Shown: positions 9,579 to 23,451 of the stretch, in pieces | Position numbering within the stretch: the stretch's first letter is position 1 | How the letters are laid out: every line of letters begins with the position of its first letter | Source of the DNA: Microbacterium dauci | GTDB taxonomy: Bacteria > Actinomycetota > Actinomycetes > Actinomycetales > Microbacteriaceae | Assembly: GCF_030065535.1 (NCBI RefSeq) | Contig: NZ_JASJND010000003.1 | Span: forward strand, 1 to 64,000 | Direction of reading: 5' to 3' | DNA length: 64,000 bases | The notes under the pieces: model-generated | Told to the model about the DNA's origin: nothing | The model's input: the letters and a program-made list of their open reading frames with translations, nothing else | The model's database searches: none | Translations under genes and position numbers: made by a program

Positions 9579-9629
9579 GTCCCCGACACGGGGGACACAC
9601 GGGCAAGAGGATGACGCCGTGTGGCGTCA
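9579..9629. terminator. Tandem hairpins between rpoZ and metK
   Basis: Two perfect short inverted repeats: TGACGCC-GTGT-GGCGTCA at 9612-9629 and GTCCCC-GACACG-GGGGAC at 9579-9596. They follow the rpoZ stop and precede metK. Neither has a following T-run, so they could weaken read-through, stabilise the rpoZ 3' end or bind a regulator. Confidence 0.4.
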
Positions 9630-9646
9630 GAGGTCAGTCGTCGAGG

Positions 9647-9901
9647 TCACTCGGCCGCGCGCAGGCGCAGCTTGTCCTCGTGGATCTCGTGGAGCGCGAT
9701 CGTGAGGGGCTTGTCCTCGACGTTCGAGTCGACGAGCGGGCCCACATTGTCGAAGAGGTTCCCCTCGTGCAGGTCCGAGTAGTAGTCGTTGATCTGACGC
9801 GCACGCTTGGATGCGTAGATCACGAGCTGGTACTTCGAGTCGACCTTCTCGAGCAGTGCGTCGATGGGCGGGTCGATGATGCCCTGGTCACGGTTGGCCA
9901 T
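9647..9901 (-). CDS. rpoZ: RNA polymerase omega subunit
   Basis: 84 residues; omega helps assemble beta' into RNA polymerase. The core helix [29 protein letters not shown] is the conserved MreB/RpoZ-like motif that contacts beta'. The C-terminal part ([17 protein letters not shown]) follows the actinobacterial pattern. GGAGGACC precedes the ATG. It sits downstream of gmk, the usual gmk-rpoZ-metK-priA order, but has its own candidate promoter at 9964-9969. Confidence 0.96.
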   Translation of the reverse strand: MANRDQGIIDPPIDALLEKVDSKYQLVIYASKRARQINDYYSDLHEGNLFDNVGPLVDSNVEDKPLTIALHEIHEDKLRLRAAE

Positions 9902-9963
9902 GGGGGTCCTCCAGGATCGAGAGGTGGAAAGTCTGAGCGCGCGAAGACGCGCGGCATCCGTCC

Positions 9964-9969
9964 AGTCTA
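9964..9969 (-). promoter_or_regulatory. Candidate -10 box for rpoZ
   Basis: TAGACT on the minus strand, 62 bases before the rpoZ start and followed by GG. The same TAGACTGG string precedes pyrR and yebC. No clear TTGACA-like -35 was seen. Confidence 0.35.
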
Positions 9970-9998
9970 CAGGGTGATGAGCGGATGCCGCGGGTGCG

Positions 9999-10895
9999 TC
10001 AGCCGGCGAGCTGCGCGACCTCGGCCGCGGCGCGGGCGACGTCGTCGTTCACGACCCGGAAGTCGAACTCCCCCTGCGACGCAAGCTCGACGCGGGCCGT
10101 CTTGAGGCGACGCGCCCGTTCTTCGTCGCCCTCGGTGCCACGACCGACAAGACGGTTCACGAGCTCGTCCCAACTCGGCGGCAGCAGGAACACGAGCGTC
10201 GCGTCGGGCGCGGCGGCCCGCACTTGGCGGGCACCCTGCAGGTCGATCTCGAGGAGCACCGTCCGGCCCTCGGCGAGGGCGGCGTCGATCGGACCGCGCG
10301 GCGTGCCATAGCGGGACGCGTTGTGCACCGTGGCGTGTTCGAGCAGCTCACCGTCGTCGACCATGCGGTCGAACTCTGCGTCGTCCACGAAGAAGTAGTG
10401 CTCGCCGTGCACCTCCCCCGGACGCGGCGCCCGGGTCGTGGCCGAGACGGAGAGCAGGATCTCGGGGTGATGCTCCTTGATGTGCGCCGCGACCGTGCCC
10501 TTGCCGACCGCGGTGGGACCGGCGAGCACCACGAGGCGGCTTCGACCACCGCGCGCAGATGGCTCGGGCAGCCGGTGGTCGAGGAAGGCCTGCAGAGCGG
10601 TGCGCTGGCGGACCCCGAGCCCGCCGATCTTCTTGACCGGCGAGATCTCGAGGTCGGCGAGGATCCGGTCGCGCTTGCCCTCCCCGATCGCCGGGATGGC
10701 GGTCAGGAACTCGGTCACGCGCATGGCACCGGCAGGCGACTCCGGTTCGGCCCAGGCACGGCGCAGCAGGTCCTGCGGCGTGATCACGCGGGTCGTCACG
10801 TCGCGCTTGAGTGCAGCGCGCTCGCGGCGGGCGGCGACCGCTCGACGGGACGCCGCCGCGCGGTCGACCTCGGGAGGGTTTCGGGAGTCAGGCAT
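9999..10895 (-). CDS. gmk: mIHF-guanylate kinase fusion
   Basis: 298 residues in one frame. Residues 1-about 105 are the actinobacterial integration host factor module: basic ARRERAALK, then [19 protein letters not shown] and [17 protein letters not shown], closely following mycobacterial mIHF. Residues from about 115 are guanylate kinase, which phosphorylates GMP to [19 protein letters not shown] (P-loop), TTRAPRPGE and [13 protein letters not shown] (GMP site), [13 protein letters not shown]. mIHF and gmk are usually separate neighbours; here no stop or internal start separates them. The ATG at 10895 overlaps pyrF by 8 bases. The protein may bind DNA as well as make GDP. Confidence 0.93.
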   Translation of the reverse strand: MPDSRNPPEVDRAAASRRAVAARRERAALKRDVTTRVITPQDLLRRAWAEPESPAGAMRVTEFLTAIPAIGEGKRDRILADLEISPVKKIGGLGVRQRTALQAFLDHRLPEPSARGGRSRLVVLAGPTAVGKGTVAAHIKEHHPEILLSVSATTRAPRPGEVHGEHYFFVDDAEFDRMVDDGELLEHATVHNASRYGTPRGPIDAALAEGRTVLLEIDLQGARQVRAAAPDATLVFLLPPSWDELVNRLVGRGTEGDEERARRLKTARVELASQGEFDFRVVNDDVARAAAEVAQLAG

Positions 10896-11747
10896 GCAGG
10901 GCTTTCTGGAGTTCGGCGTTGTGGGCGTCGATGGCGTCGGCGATCCCGGCGGGGCCGGCACCGAGGATGCTGCGGCTCGCGCTGGCGAGGACCTGCGGCG
11001 CGAGGGCGCCGAACAGGTCTCGGATGTCGGAGAGGCGCGCACCCTGCGCGCCGAAGCCCGGCGCGAGGATGGCGGCGCGGTGGAGCACGTCGTCGGTGAG
11101 GCCGAGCTCGGCACGGTCGACCGTGGCGCCGACGACGAACCCGACGGGCCCGAACGCGTCGTCGCCGACGGCTGCCGAGGTGTTGACTGCGCCGGCGCGC
11201 TGCGTGACCCAGTCCGCGACCGTCTGTCCGCGGTCAGCCTCCACCACGGTGACTTCGGCCGACTGCAGTCCTGCCGCTTCGGGATTGCTGGTCGCGGCGA
11301 GCACGAAGAGCCCCTTGTCCTCGCGGACGGCGGCGGCGATCATCCCGCGGAGCGAATCCGGACCGAGGTACGGGCTGATCGTGACGGCATCCGACTCAAG
11401 GGGTGAGCCAGCGCCGAGCCACGCATCCGCGTAGCCGTCCATCGTCGTGCCGATGTCCCCGCGCTTCGCATCCGCGATCACGACGAGCCCGGCCGCACGC
11501 GCGGCTGCAATGACCTCTTCGAGCGCGGCGAAGCCCGCGGACCCGTAGCGCTCGTAGAAGGCGACCTGCGGCTTCACGACGCCGACTCGGCCCGCGGCGG
11601 CCTCGACCACCCGGAGACCGAAGTCGCGGGCGCCGGACGCCGTGGCATCCAACCCCCACTCGGCGAGAAGTCCCGCGTGCGGATCGATGCCGACGCAGAG
11701 TTGCCCCCGGTCGGTCATCGCCCCCGCGAGGCGAGCGCCGAAGCTGG

Positions 11748-11751
<4 letters not shown>
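10888..11751 (-). CDS. pyrF: Orotidine-5'-phosphate decarboxylase (type 2)
   Basis: Final step of UMP synthesis: decarboxylates OMP. 287 residues, the longer actinobacterial/myxobacterial type. The catalytic segment [15 protein letters not shown] (Lys-Asp network) and the phosphate end '[15 protein letters not shown]' are present. ATG overlaps the carB stop (ATGA), so it is the last pyr gene of the operon before gmk. Confidence 0.96.
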
Positions 11752-15034
<3,283 letters not shown>

Positions 15035-15035
<1 letters not shown>

Positions 15036-16186
15036 TACTTGGCGGCCTTCTTCTGGATGTCCGCGACGACGAGGTCGCGGAAGCGGTCGAACAGGTAGTT
15101 GGCGTCGTGCGGGCCTGCGGCGGCCTCGGGGTGGTACTGCACGCTGAAGGCGGGCAGATCGAGGGCGCGCAGGCCCTCCACGACGTTGTCGTTGAGGCCG
15201 ACGTGGCTCACCTCGACACGGCCGTAACCGCTCGGGCTGTCGATGACGCCATCGACCGGCGCGTCCACGGCGAAGCCGTGGTTGTGCGCGGTGATCTCGA
15301 CCCGGCCGGTCGTCTTGTCGAGCACGGGCTGGTTGATGCCGCGGTGGCCGAACGGCAGCTTGTACGTGCCGAAGCCGAGGGCACGGCCGAACAGCTGATT
15401 GCCGAAGCAGATCCCGAAGAAGGGCAGCTTCCGGTCGAGCACCTCGCGCAGGAGCGCGACGTGACGATCGGATGCCGCGGGGTCGCCGGGCCCGTTCGAG
15501 TAGAACACCGCGACCGGGTCGATCGCCTCGATGTCGGCGATCGTGGTCGACTGCGGCAGGACGTGCACCTCGAAGCCACGGGCGGCGAGGTTGTTCACGG
15601 TCGCCTGCTTCACGCCGAGGTCGAGGATGGCGAGGTTGCCGATCCGCTCGCCGACTGCGGGCGTGATCTCGGCGGCATCCACCGACACTTCGGACGAAAG
15701 GTTCTGGCCGGCCATCTGCGGGGCCTCGCGGACGATGCGCAGCTGTTCGTCGTCGCTGAGCGCCGCCGCCTCGCCCGAGAACACGCCGCCGCGCATCGAC
15801 CCCGCGGAGCGGAGCACGCGGGTGACGGCGCGCGTGTCGATGCCGCTGATCCCGACGATCCCGTCGCGGACGAGGGCGTCTTCGAGGGAGTGATCGGCGC
15901 GCCAGTTCGACACGATGCGCGAAGGGTCGCGCACGATGTAGCCCGACACCCAGATCCGACGGGACTCGTGGTCTTCGCCGTTCATGCCGGTGTTGCCGAT
16001 GTGCGGCGCGGTCTGCAGGACGATCTGCCCTGCGTAGGACGGGTCGGTGATCGTCTCCTGGTAGCCGGTCATCGCGGTGGCGAAGACGACCTCGCCGAGC
16101 GTGGTGCCGCGGGCGCCGTATGCGCGACCGGGGTGGCGGGTGCCGTCTTCGAGGACGAGGACGGCCGGTTCGGTGCTGAAACTCAT
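15035..16186 (-). CDS. carA: Carbamoyl-phosphate synthase, small subunit (glutaminase)
   Basis: 383 residues. An N-terminal CPSase domain ([20 protein letters not shown]...) is followed by a class I glutamine amidotransferase with the nucleophile in [15 protein letters not shown] (Cys) and the His-Glu pair in [15 protein letters not shown]. It passes ammonia to CarB. The start ATG overlaps the stop of the PH-domain gene (ATGA). Part of the pyrR-led operon. Confidence 0.97.
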
Positions 16187-16713
16187 GCGTTGCTTCCGGG
16201 GGTGGTCTGCGGGTGAACGGGGAGGAGATTGTGGGGAATCGTGCGGAGCGCGTCGACGACGGCGCGCGCGGACGCGCCTTGCGCGCGGAAGTAGCTGTCG
16301 ACGGGGCTGTCCTCGTCGACGCGCCACGACACGCGGACGAGGCCGTCGCGCTCGACGACCCGGTCGATCGCGACCGTGGCCTGCGCCACGTCGTCGAGGT
16401 GGCCGGTGGGGATGAACAGTCGGGGCTTGCCCGTGAGGTCCAGCGCGATGCCGTGCGTCGTGACGATGAGGTCGGCCCGGGATCGGAACCCGAGTCCACG
16501 GATGGCGAGGCGCTCCAGCGGCTCGCCGCGCCGCGTTGTCGCGACGTAGAGCCCTGAGAACTCGGCGAGGACGGTCGCCCCGGCGGGGATCTCCCCGACC
16601 GGCGCGGTCAAGCCGCTGTCGCGCTTGGTGCGCCGACGCCACGCGAACACGCCGGCAGTGATCAGGAGTGTCGCGATGAGCACCATGATCAGCATCGCGA
16701 GCTCACGGGTCAT
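16183..16713 (-). CDS. PH-like domain membrane protein of the pyr operon
   Basis: 176 residues: one N-terminal membrane segment ([21 protein letters not shown], about 5-25), a basic stop-transfer RRRTKRD, then a cytosolic beta-rich domain of the actinobacterial PH-like type ([21 protein letters not shown]... [20 protein letters not shown]). It lies between pyrC and carA, overlapping both by 4 bases, a placement repeated in other actinobacteria. No enzymatic motif is seen; it might anchor or regulate the pyrimidine enzymes at the membrane, which is inference. Confidence 0.8.
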   Translation of the reverse strand: MTRELAMLIMVLIATLLITAGVFAWRRRTKRDSGLTAPVGEIPAGATVLAEFSGLYVATTRRGEPLERLAIRGLGFRSRADLIVTTHGIALDLTGKPRLFIPTGHLDDVAQATVAIDRVVERDGLVRVSWRVDEDSPVDSYFRAQGASARAVVDALRTIPHNLLPVHPQTTPGSNA

Positions 16714-18007
16714 GCGACGACCTCGACGACGGCGCCGTCCACGACCGTGGCGCGGCCGCGGAAGAAGGTCCAGCGGACCTCGCCCGGCAGCTCACGGCCG
16801 AGGTACGGCGAGTTGACACTCTTGCCGCGGAGGTCGGTGGTGCCGAAGGTGCGCGCCGGCACCGGGTCGTAGAGGGTGAAGGATGCCGCGGCGCCGACCT
16901 CGATCGGCGTGCCGGCGTCGGCCAGGCGACCGATCCGTGCGGGTGTCGTCGACATCACACGCGCGACGTCCTCCCACCCGAGCAGGCCCGTCTCGACCAT
17001 CGACGTGTGGACGACGCGGAGCGCGGACTCGAGGCCCACCATGCCGTTGGCCGCTGCCTGCCACTCGCAGGTCTTGGCCTCGGCGGGGTGGGGTGCGTGG
17101 TCGGTCGCGACGATGTCGATCGTGCCGTCGGCGAGACCTTCGCGGACCGCCTGCACGTCCTCGTCGCGCCGCAGCGGCGGGTTCACCTTGTAGCGGGCGT
17201 CGTAGCCGCGGACGAGGTCTTCGGTGAGGAGCAGGTGGTGCGGGGTGACCTCTGCCGTGACCGCGATGCCGCGCTTCTTCGCCCATCGGATCAGGTCGAC
17301 CGAGCCCGCGGTCGAGAGGTGACAGACGTGCAGGCGCGAGCCGACGTGCTCGGCGAGGAGCACGTCGCGGGCGATGATCGACTCTTCGGCGACGGCCGGC
17401 CAGCCGGTCAGCCCGAGTTCGGCCGACACGATGCCCTCGTTCATCTGCGCGCCTTCGGTGAGGCGCGGGTCCTGCGCGTGCTGGGCGACGACGCCGTCGA
17501 AGGCCTTCACGTACTCGAGTGCGCGGCGCATGATGAGCGGGTCGAAGACGCAGAACCCGTCGTCGCTGAAGACGCGAACCTGGGCACGCGACGATGCCAT
17601 CGCGCCGAGCTCTGCGAGACGCTCGCCCTTCTGCCCGACCGTGACGGCGCCGATCGGCTGGACGTGGACGTACCCGGCGGCTTCGCCGAGCGCGAGCTCC
17701 TGCTCGACGACGCCCGCGGTGTCGGCGACGGGCGAGGTGTTCGGCATGGCGAACACCGTCGTGTAGCCGCCGGCTGCGGCAGCCCGCGATCCGCTGAGGA
17801 TCGTCTCGGATGCCTCGTACCCAGGCTCGCGCAGGTGCGTGTGCAGGTCGACGAGACCGGGAAGGGCGATGAGGCCGTCCGCGTCGATGACGCGTGCGCC
17901 GGCGGCGGTCAAGGAGGCGCCGACGCCCGTGATCACCCCGCTCTCGACGAGGATGTCTGCGGTGTCGCCACCGGTGATACGTGCTCCGCGGATGAGGGTT
18001 GCGTCGC

Positions 18008-18011
<4 letters not shown>
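16710..18011 (-). CDS. pyrC: Dihydroorotase
   Basis: Cyclises carbamoyl aspartate to dihydroorotate. 433 residues, class I amidohydrolase. Zinc ligands are in [12 protein letters not shown] (HxH) and [10 protein letters not shown]; the catalytic Asp is in VATDHAPH. The Lys normally carboxylated in type I enzymes appears to be replaced: the segment reads [12 protein letters not shown], with Asp as in the actinobacterial group. Overlaps pyrB by ATGA. Confidence 0.95.
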
Positions 18012-18975
<964 letters not shown>

Positions 18976-18979
<4 letters not shown>

Positions 18980-19506
18980 GATGCGATCGTCACTTCCTCG
19001 ACGCCGTCGACGTCGGTGAGGCGGACGTTCACGCGCTCCTCGCGGGCGCTCGGCAGGTTCTTGCCGACGAAGTCCGGCCGGATCGGCAGTTCGCGGTGCC
19101 CGCGGTCGATGAGGATCGCGAGACGGACAGCGGCCGGGCGTCCGATGTCCTGCAGCGCGTCGAGCGCCGCTCGGATCGATCGGCCCGAGAACAGGACGTC
19201 GTCGACGAGGACGACGGTCCTCCCGTCGATGCCGCCTGCCGGGATCTCCGTCGGCCGCGGCGTGCGGGTCGGGTTCCGGTGCAGGTCGTCGCGGTACATC
19301 GTCACGTCGAGCGAGCCGACCGGTACGGTGGCATCCGTGAATCCGGCGATGTTCGCCGCGATGCGCTCGGCGAGGGTGACGCCGCGAGTGGGGATCCCGA
19401 GGAGCACAAGGCCGTCAGGGCCTTTGTTCGACTCGAGGATCTCGTGCGAGATGCGCGTGAGTGCGCGGGCGATGTCTGCGTCGTGCAACACGATGCGAGA
19501 GGTCAT
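18976..19506 (-). CDS. pyrR: PyrR, pyrimidine operon regulator / uracil phosphoribosyltransferase
   Basis: About 176 residues. PyrR binds pyr mRNA when UMP is plentiful and usually also converts uracil plus PRPP to UMP. The PRPP loop [20 protein letters not shown] is intact. The ATG at 19506 was chosen: GGGAG lies 6 bases upstream and the family begins [15 protein letters not shown]; a further upstream start would add 8 Arg-rich residues. It leads the operon pyrR-pyrB-pyrC-PH-carA-carB-pyrF and has a PyrR-type RNA site just before it. Confidence 0.95.
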
Positions 19507-19521
19507 CCGCCGCTCCCTTCT

Positions 19522-19537
19522 CCGCCTCACAGGACGG
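19522..19537 (-). promoter_or_regulatory. PyrR-binding hairpin in the pyr leader
   Basis: On the minus strand the leader reads CCGTCCTGTGAGGCGG, which fits the PyrR anti-antiterminator binding loop consensus (UCCNGNGAGG) closed by a CCG/CGG stem. It ends 4 bases before the GGGAG ribosome site of pyrR. No terminator follows, so PyrR probably blocks translation of its own message rather than causing termination, as proposed for mycobacteria. Confidence 0.7.
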
Positions 19538-19563
19538 TGTTAAAGGTTGCTTGGTGCGAGACC

Positions 19564-19569
19564 AGTCTA
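19564..19569 (-). promoter_or_regulatory. Candidate -10 box of the pyr operon
   Basis: TAGACT followed by GG on the minus strand. A start about 7 bases downstream would give a leader of roughly 50 nt that includes the PyrR hairpin. The rest of the 19507-19752 gap, between pyrR and nusB, shows no gene or strong terminator. Confidence 0.4.
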
Positions 19570-19752
19570 GTCGGATGCCGCACCCGTCGAGCCACCACGA
19601 GGCGGGTTGTCGGCTGCACCTCCGCTGCCGCGGCACGGTGCATATGAGCCTGCGCTCCCGCGGCGATCTGCGCTCCAGCGGACGAACACCGCAGAGGCAA
19701 ACGCTGGGAGGGCGATGTCCGCGCGGAGGCGGACCGAAGGCCGAGCCTGCCG

Positions 19753-20160
19753 TCAGGCGCGGGCGATGCGGGCGAGGACGCCGTGGACGAACGAGCCGGA
19801 GTCGTCGGTCGAGAACTCCTTGGCGAGCTCGACAGCCTCGTCGATTGCGACAGCGGTGGGGACCTCGTCGTTGTGAAGGATCTCCCACACCGCGATCCGC
19901 AAGATCGCGCGGTCGACGGCCGGCATCCGCTCGAGCTTCCAGTCGCGCGCGTGCGTGACGATCTGCTCGTCGATCTCGTCACGGGCGTCGATGACGCCGT
20001 CGACGATGTCGCGCGCGTAGAGCCAGGAGCTCTCGCGCGCCGGCTCGCTCGCGGCCCGCTTCGCCTCGGCGGCGAGCGTGACGGCGAGGTCGTCGCCGCG
20101 CACGTCGGACTGGAAGAGGATGTCGAGGGCGCGCTTGCGCGCCTTGCTCCGAGCGCTCAT
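19753..20160 (-). CDS. nusB: Transcription antitermination factor NusB
   Basis: 135 residues, all-helical. NusB binds boxA RNA with NusE (S10) during rRNA antitermination. The conserved ARKRALDILFQSDVRGDD start and 'AILRIAVWEILHNDEVPTAVAIDEAVELAKEFSTDDSGSF' core match the family end to end. Follows efp by 7 bases, the common actinobacterial efp-nusB arrangement. Confidence 0.96.
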   Translation of the reverse strand: MSARSKARKRALDILFQSDVRGDDLAVTLAAEAKRAASEPARESSWLYARDIVDGVIDARDEIDEQIVTHARDWKLERMPAVDRAILRIAVWEILHNDEVPTAVAIDEAVELAKEFSTDDSGSFVHGVLARIARA

Positions 20161-20167
20161 CGGGTGG

Positions 20168-20728
20168 TCAGTTCACGCGGCCGAGGTAGTCCCCGGTGCG
20201 CGTGTCGACCTTGACCTTGGTGCCCTGGTCCACGAACAGCGGCACCTGGATCTCGTAGCCGGTTTCGAGCGTCGCGGGCTTCGTGCCGGCCGACGAGCGG
20301 TCGCCCTGCAGGCCCGGCTCGGTGTACGTGATCTCGAGGACGACGGATGCCGGCATCTCGACGTACAGCGGGTTGCCGTTGTTGAGGGCGATCTGCACCT
20401 GCTGGTTCTCCAGGAGGTAGTTCGCCGCATCGCCGACGACCGTGGCCGACACGTTCAGCTGGTCGTAGTCGGCGACGTCCATGAAGACGAAGCTCTCGCC
20501 GTCGTTGTACAGGTACGTGAAGTCGCGGCGGTCGACGTTCTCGATCTCGATCTTCGCGCCTGCGTTGTAGGTGCGGTCGACGACCTTGCCCGAGACGACG
20601 TTCTTCAGCTTGGTGCGGACGAACGCGCCACCCTTGCCGGGCTTGACGTGCTGGAACTCCACGACGCTCCAGAGCTGCCCGTCGATCGACAGGACGACGC
20701 CGTTCTTGATGTCTGCGGTGGATGCCAT
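20168..20728 (-). CDS. efp: Translation elongation factor P
   Basis: 186 residues. EF-P relieves ribosome stalling at polyproline stretches. Three beta-barrel domains; the tip loop reads VKPGKGGAF (Lys as the tip residue). The end '[23 protein letters not shown]' is the family signature. The ATG at 20728 gives the canonical [10 protein letters not shown] start; an upstream in-frame start would add 15 residues. Several genes in the window encode Pro-rich tracts (for example 34100-34411) that would need EF-P. Confidence 0.97.
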   Translation of the reverse strand: MASTADIKNGVVLSIDGQLWSVVEFQHVKPGKGGAFVRTKLKNVVSGKVVDRTYNAGAKIEIENVDRRDFTYLYNDGESFVFMDVADYDQLNVSATVVGDAANYLLENQQVQIALNNGNPLYVEMPASVVLEITYTEPGLQGDRSSAGTKPATLETGYEIQVPLFVDQGTKVKVDTRTGDYLGRVN

Positions 20729-20818
20729 GAGCGTGAGGATTCCGTTCAGTGAGTTCGCGGCCGGAGCGGCCAAGGGTCGATTCTACGGGATGCCGCTCGC
20801 CGCGACCCCCGCTGGCGG

Positions 20819-21265
20819 TCAGGCGCCGATCTGGTCCAGGAGGAGGCGCGTCGCTTCGGCGTAGCCGGGGACGCCCTGGCCGATGACGTGCACGACGGCC
20901 ACGTCGGCGACGTACGAGTGGTGGCGGAACGCCTCGCGAGTGCGGACGTCGGAGATGTGCACCTCCGCGACCGGGAGGGCCACACCCGAGAGCGCGTCGC
21001 GCAGCGACACCGACGTGTGCGTGAGCCCGGCCGGGTTGATGACGATCCCGGCGCAGTCGGTGCGTGCGGCGTGGATCGCGTCGATCAGCACACCCTCGTG
21101 GTTGCTCTGCACGGCACGCACCTCGAAGCCGGCATCGGCGGCAGTCGCGGTCACGAGCGCCTCCACATCGGCGAGGGTCTCGTGGCCGTAGACATCGGGT
21201 TCCCGGATGCCGAGGAGGTTGAGGTTCGGACCGTTCACGAGCAGCAGTCGACGGGGCGTGGTCAC
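20819..21265 (-). CDS. aroQ: 3-Dehydroquinate dehydratase, type II
   Basis: 148 residues. Third step of the shikimate pathway. LLLVNGPNLNLLGIREPDVYG carries the active-site Asn and Tyr; QSNHEG and 'INPAGLTHTSVSLRDAL' bind substrate; HISDVRTREAFRHHSY is the second His region. GTG start with a possible -10 (TAGGGT, 21272-21277) only 6 bases upstream, suggesting a leaderless message separate from the aroB operon. Confidence 0.95.
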   Translation of the reverse strand: MTTPRRLLLVNGPNLNLLGIREPDVYGHETLADVEALVTATAADAGFEVRAVQSNHEGVLIDAIHAARTDCAGIVINPAGLTHTSVSLRDALSGVALPVAEVHISDVRTREAFRHHSYVADVAVVHVIGQGVPGYAEATRLLLDQIGA

Positions 21266-21308
21266 GACTCGACCCTATCGAGGGATGCCGCCGCATCGAT
21301 GTGCCGCG

Positions 21309-21842
21309 TCACGCCAGCGGCATCCGCATGACGAGTTCATCGCCGATCGAACTCGTGAACGTCTCGCCGGTGGGTTCGAACCCGAGCTTCCGATAGGCGG
21401 CCTGCGCGCGGGCGTTGTCGACGTGGACGTCCAGGTGCAGCGCATCGGCACCGCGTTCGGCGGCGAATCGGCCCGCAGCGGCGAGGAGTTCCCCGAGGAT
21501 GCCACGACCGCGCGCAGGCTGCTCAAGATACACGCCGACGATGTCGGCACGCGGCGCGGTGACGTCTCGGCCGAGGTGGTCCTCGTCGCCGGGCCGGCGC
21601 AGCAGCACCGTGACGGCTCCGATCCAGCGCTCGCCGTCGACGGCCACGAACTGTGCGGCATCATCCGACAGCGCCGCGCCGGCGGCGCGATCCTGCCAGA
21701 ACCCGTCGGTGCGCGCCTGCTCCTCTGCCGGTGAGGTGAGGAACGCAATCGCCGCGTCCGGATCCTCGACGGCACGCAGTCGCAGCGCACGGATCTCCCG
21801 CCACTCGGCGAGGGCGACCCGGCGGACGACCGGGGATGTCAC
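21309..21842 (-). CDS. GNAT-family N-acetyltransferase
   Basis: 177 residues. The acetyl-CoA loop is in VYLEQPARGRGILGELL (Q/R-x-x-G-x-G/A), followed by 'LHLDVHVDNARAQAAYRKLGFEPTGET', the usual GNAT end. The substrate is not evident. GTG start overlaps the aroB stop (GTGA), so it is co-transcribed with the shikimate genes. Confidence 0.85.
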   Translation of the reverse strand: MTSPVVRRVALAEWREIRALRLRAVEDPDAAIAFLTSPAEEQARTDGFWQDRAAGAALSDDAAQFVAVDGERWIGAVTVLLRRPGDEDHLGRDVTAPRADIVGVYLEQPARGRGILGELLAAAGRFAAERGADALHLDVHVDNARAQAAYRKLGFEPTGETFTSSIGDELVMRMPLA

Positions 21843-22918
21843 CCGGCGATCTCCTGATACGCCGCGAACAGCAGCGATTCGTCCGGCGCCTGCATGACCG
21901 TCGGCTTGCCGATCTCGTCGAGGACGATGAACCGCAGCATCCCGCCACGGGACTTCTTGTCGCGCTGCATCACACCCAAGAGGTGCTGCCAGCCGTCCAT
22001 CCGGTAGCTCGTCGGCAGTCCGAGGAGCTCGAGGATGCGGCGGTGACGTGCTGCCTCGTCGTCCGACAGCCGCCCGGCAAGGCGCGCGAGTTCGGCGGCG
22101 TAGAGCATGCCGATCGAGATAGCAGCGCCGTGGCGCCACCGGTACCGCTCCGCGTGCTCGATTGCGTGCCCGAGCGTATGGCCGTAGTTCAGCACCTCGC
22201 GGAGCCCCGCCTCCCGGAAGTCCTCGCTGACGACACGGGCCTTCATCTCGATCGCGAGCTCGATGCAGCGACGGAACTCGTCCGTGGTCGTGTCGACCGC
22301 GGCATCCGGATCGCGTTCGATGATGTCGAGGATCTCGGGGAACCAGATGAACCCGGCCTTGACGACCTCCGCGAACCCGGCGACCGCCTCGTTCTTGGGA
22401 AGGGTGTCGAGGACGTCCAGGTCGCACAGCACGACGCGCGGCGCCCAGAACGCGCCGACGAGGTTCTTTCCCTCAGCGGTGTTGACACCGGTCTTGCCGC
22501 CGACCGCAGCATCGACCATTCCCAGGACCGTCGTCGGCACCTGGATGACTTGGACGCCGCGCAGCCACGACGCAGCTACGAAGCCCGCGAGGTCGGTCAC
22601 CGCTCCCCCGCCGAACCCGATTACGGCGTCGGTGCGGGTGAAGTCCGCCTGGCCCATGACCTGCCAGCAGAACGCGGCGACCTCGATGCGCTTGCCCTCT
22701 TCGGCGTCGGGGACCTCTGCCGTGAGCACTTCGAGCGTCCCGTCGGCGAGGAGCTGTTCCCGCAACGCCGCTGCCTTCGCGCCGAGACGCGGCGTGTGGA
22801 CGATCAGCACCTTCTTCACCGTGGGCGCGAGGTGGTCGCGGAGTCCCGCGAGCAGGCCACGGCCGACGAGGATGTCGTACGGCGTGGCGCCGGTGACGCT
22901 GATGGTCGTGGTGGTCAT
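21839..22918 (-). CDS. aroB: 3-Dehydroquinate synthase
   Basis: 359 residues. Converts DAHP to 3-dehydroquinate, using NAD and a divalent metal. GFGGGAVTDLAGFVAASWLRG (NAD site), TTVLGMVDAAVGGKTGVN and 'LNYGHTLGHAIEH' (metal His) are intact. ATG 22918 overlaps the aroK stop (ATGA); an upstream ATG would add ten residues inside aroK. Confidence 0.97.
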   Translation of the reverse strand: MTTTTISVTGATPYDILVGRGLLAGLRDHLAPTVKKVLIVHTPRLGAKAAALREQLLADGTLEVLTAEVPDAEEGKRIEVAAFCWQVMGQADFTRTDAVIGFGGGAVTDLAGFVAASWLRGVQVIQVPTTVLGMVDAAVGGKTGVNTAEGKNLVGAFWAPRVVLCDLDVLDTLPKNEAVAGFAEVVKAGFIWFPEILDIIERDPDAAVDTTTDEFRRCIELAIEMKARVVSEDFREAGLREVLNYGHTLGHAIEHAERYRWRHGAAISIGMLYAAELARLAGRLSDDEAARHRRILELLGLPTSYRMDGWQHLLGVMQRDKKSRGGMLRFIVLDEIGKPTVMQAPDESLLFAAYQEIAG

Positions 22919-23451
22919 CGGTGCGTGCCTTCCGAGGTGCGTGCCCATTCGCCGATCGCCGTGACGACGTGCTCGAGCGGGCCTGAGGAGGTATCGAAGG
23001 TGACGTCGGCGACGGCCTCGTACAGCGGCCGCCGTTCGTCGTAAATGCGCTGCCAGCGCTGCAGCGGCGTCTCGTCGCCGTCGGCGAGCAGGGGCCGCTT
23101 CGCGCCCTCACCGAGTCGGTGTGCCACGACCTTCGGTGCAACTGTCAGCAGCACCACGCGGTGGGCCGCGAGCGCGTCGCGCGTTGTGACGTCGAGCACG
23201 GCTCCCCCACCGAGGGAGACGACGCCGCCGCTCGCGAGCGCGTCGGCGACCGCGTGGCGCTCAAGTGCGCGGAAGTGCGCCTCGCCGTGCTCGGCGAAGA
23301 TCGACGAGATCGGCCCGTGGGCGCGCACCACCGCAGCATCCGTGTCGGTGAACGAGGTGCCGAGCAGGCGCGCGAGACGCTTGCCGACGCTGGTCTTGCC
23401 GGCCCCCATCGGGCCGACGAGGACGACGGCGCCGGACTCAGGCGAGGTCAT
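22915..23451 (-). CDS. aroK: Shikimate kinase
   Basis: 178 residues. Phosphorylates shikimate. Walker [19 protein letters not shown], the DTD substrate motif in FTDTDAAV, 'FRALE' (Arg) and '[10 protein letters not shown]' are all present. It starts inside the last 14 bases of aroC. Confidence 0.96.
   Translation of the reverse strand: MTSPESGAVVLVGPMGAGKTSVGKRLARLLGTSFTDTDAAVVRAHGPISSIFAEHGEAHFRALERHAVADALASGGVVSLGGGAVLDVTTRDALAAHRVVLLTVAPKVVAHRLGEGAKRPLLADGDETPLQRWQRIYDERRPLYEAVADVTFDTSSGPLEHVVTAIGEWARTSEGTHR

Noticed and set aside
19570..19752. A small gene between pyrR and nusB
   Set aside because: Open frames here lack ribosome sites and family features; only promoter and leader signals are supported.
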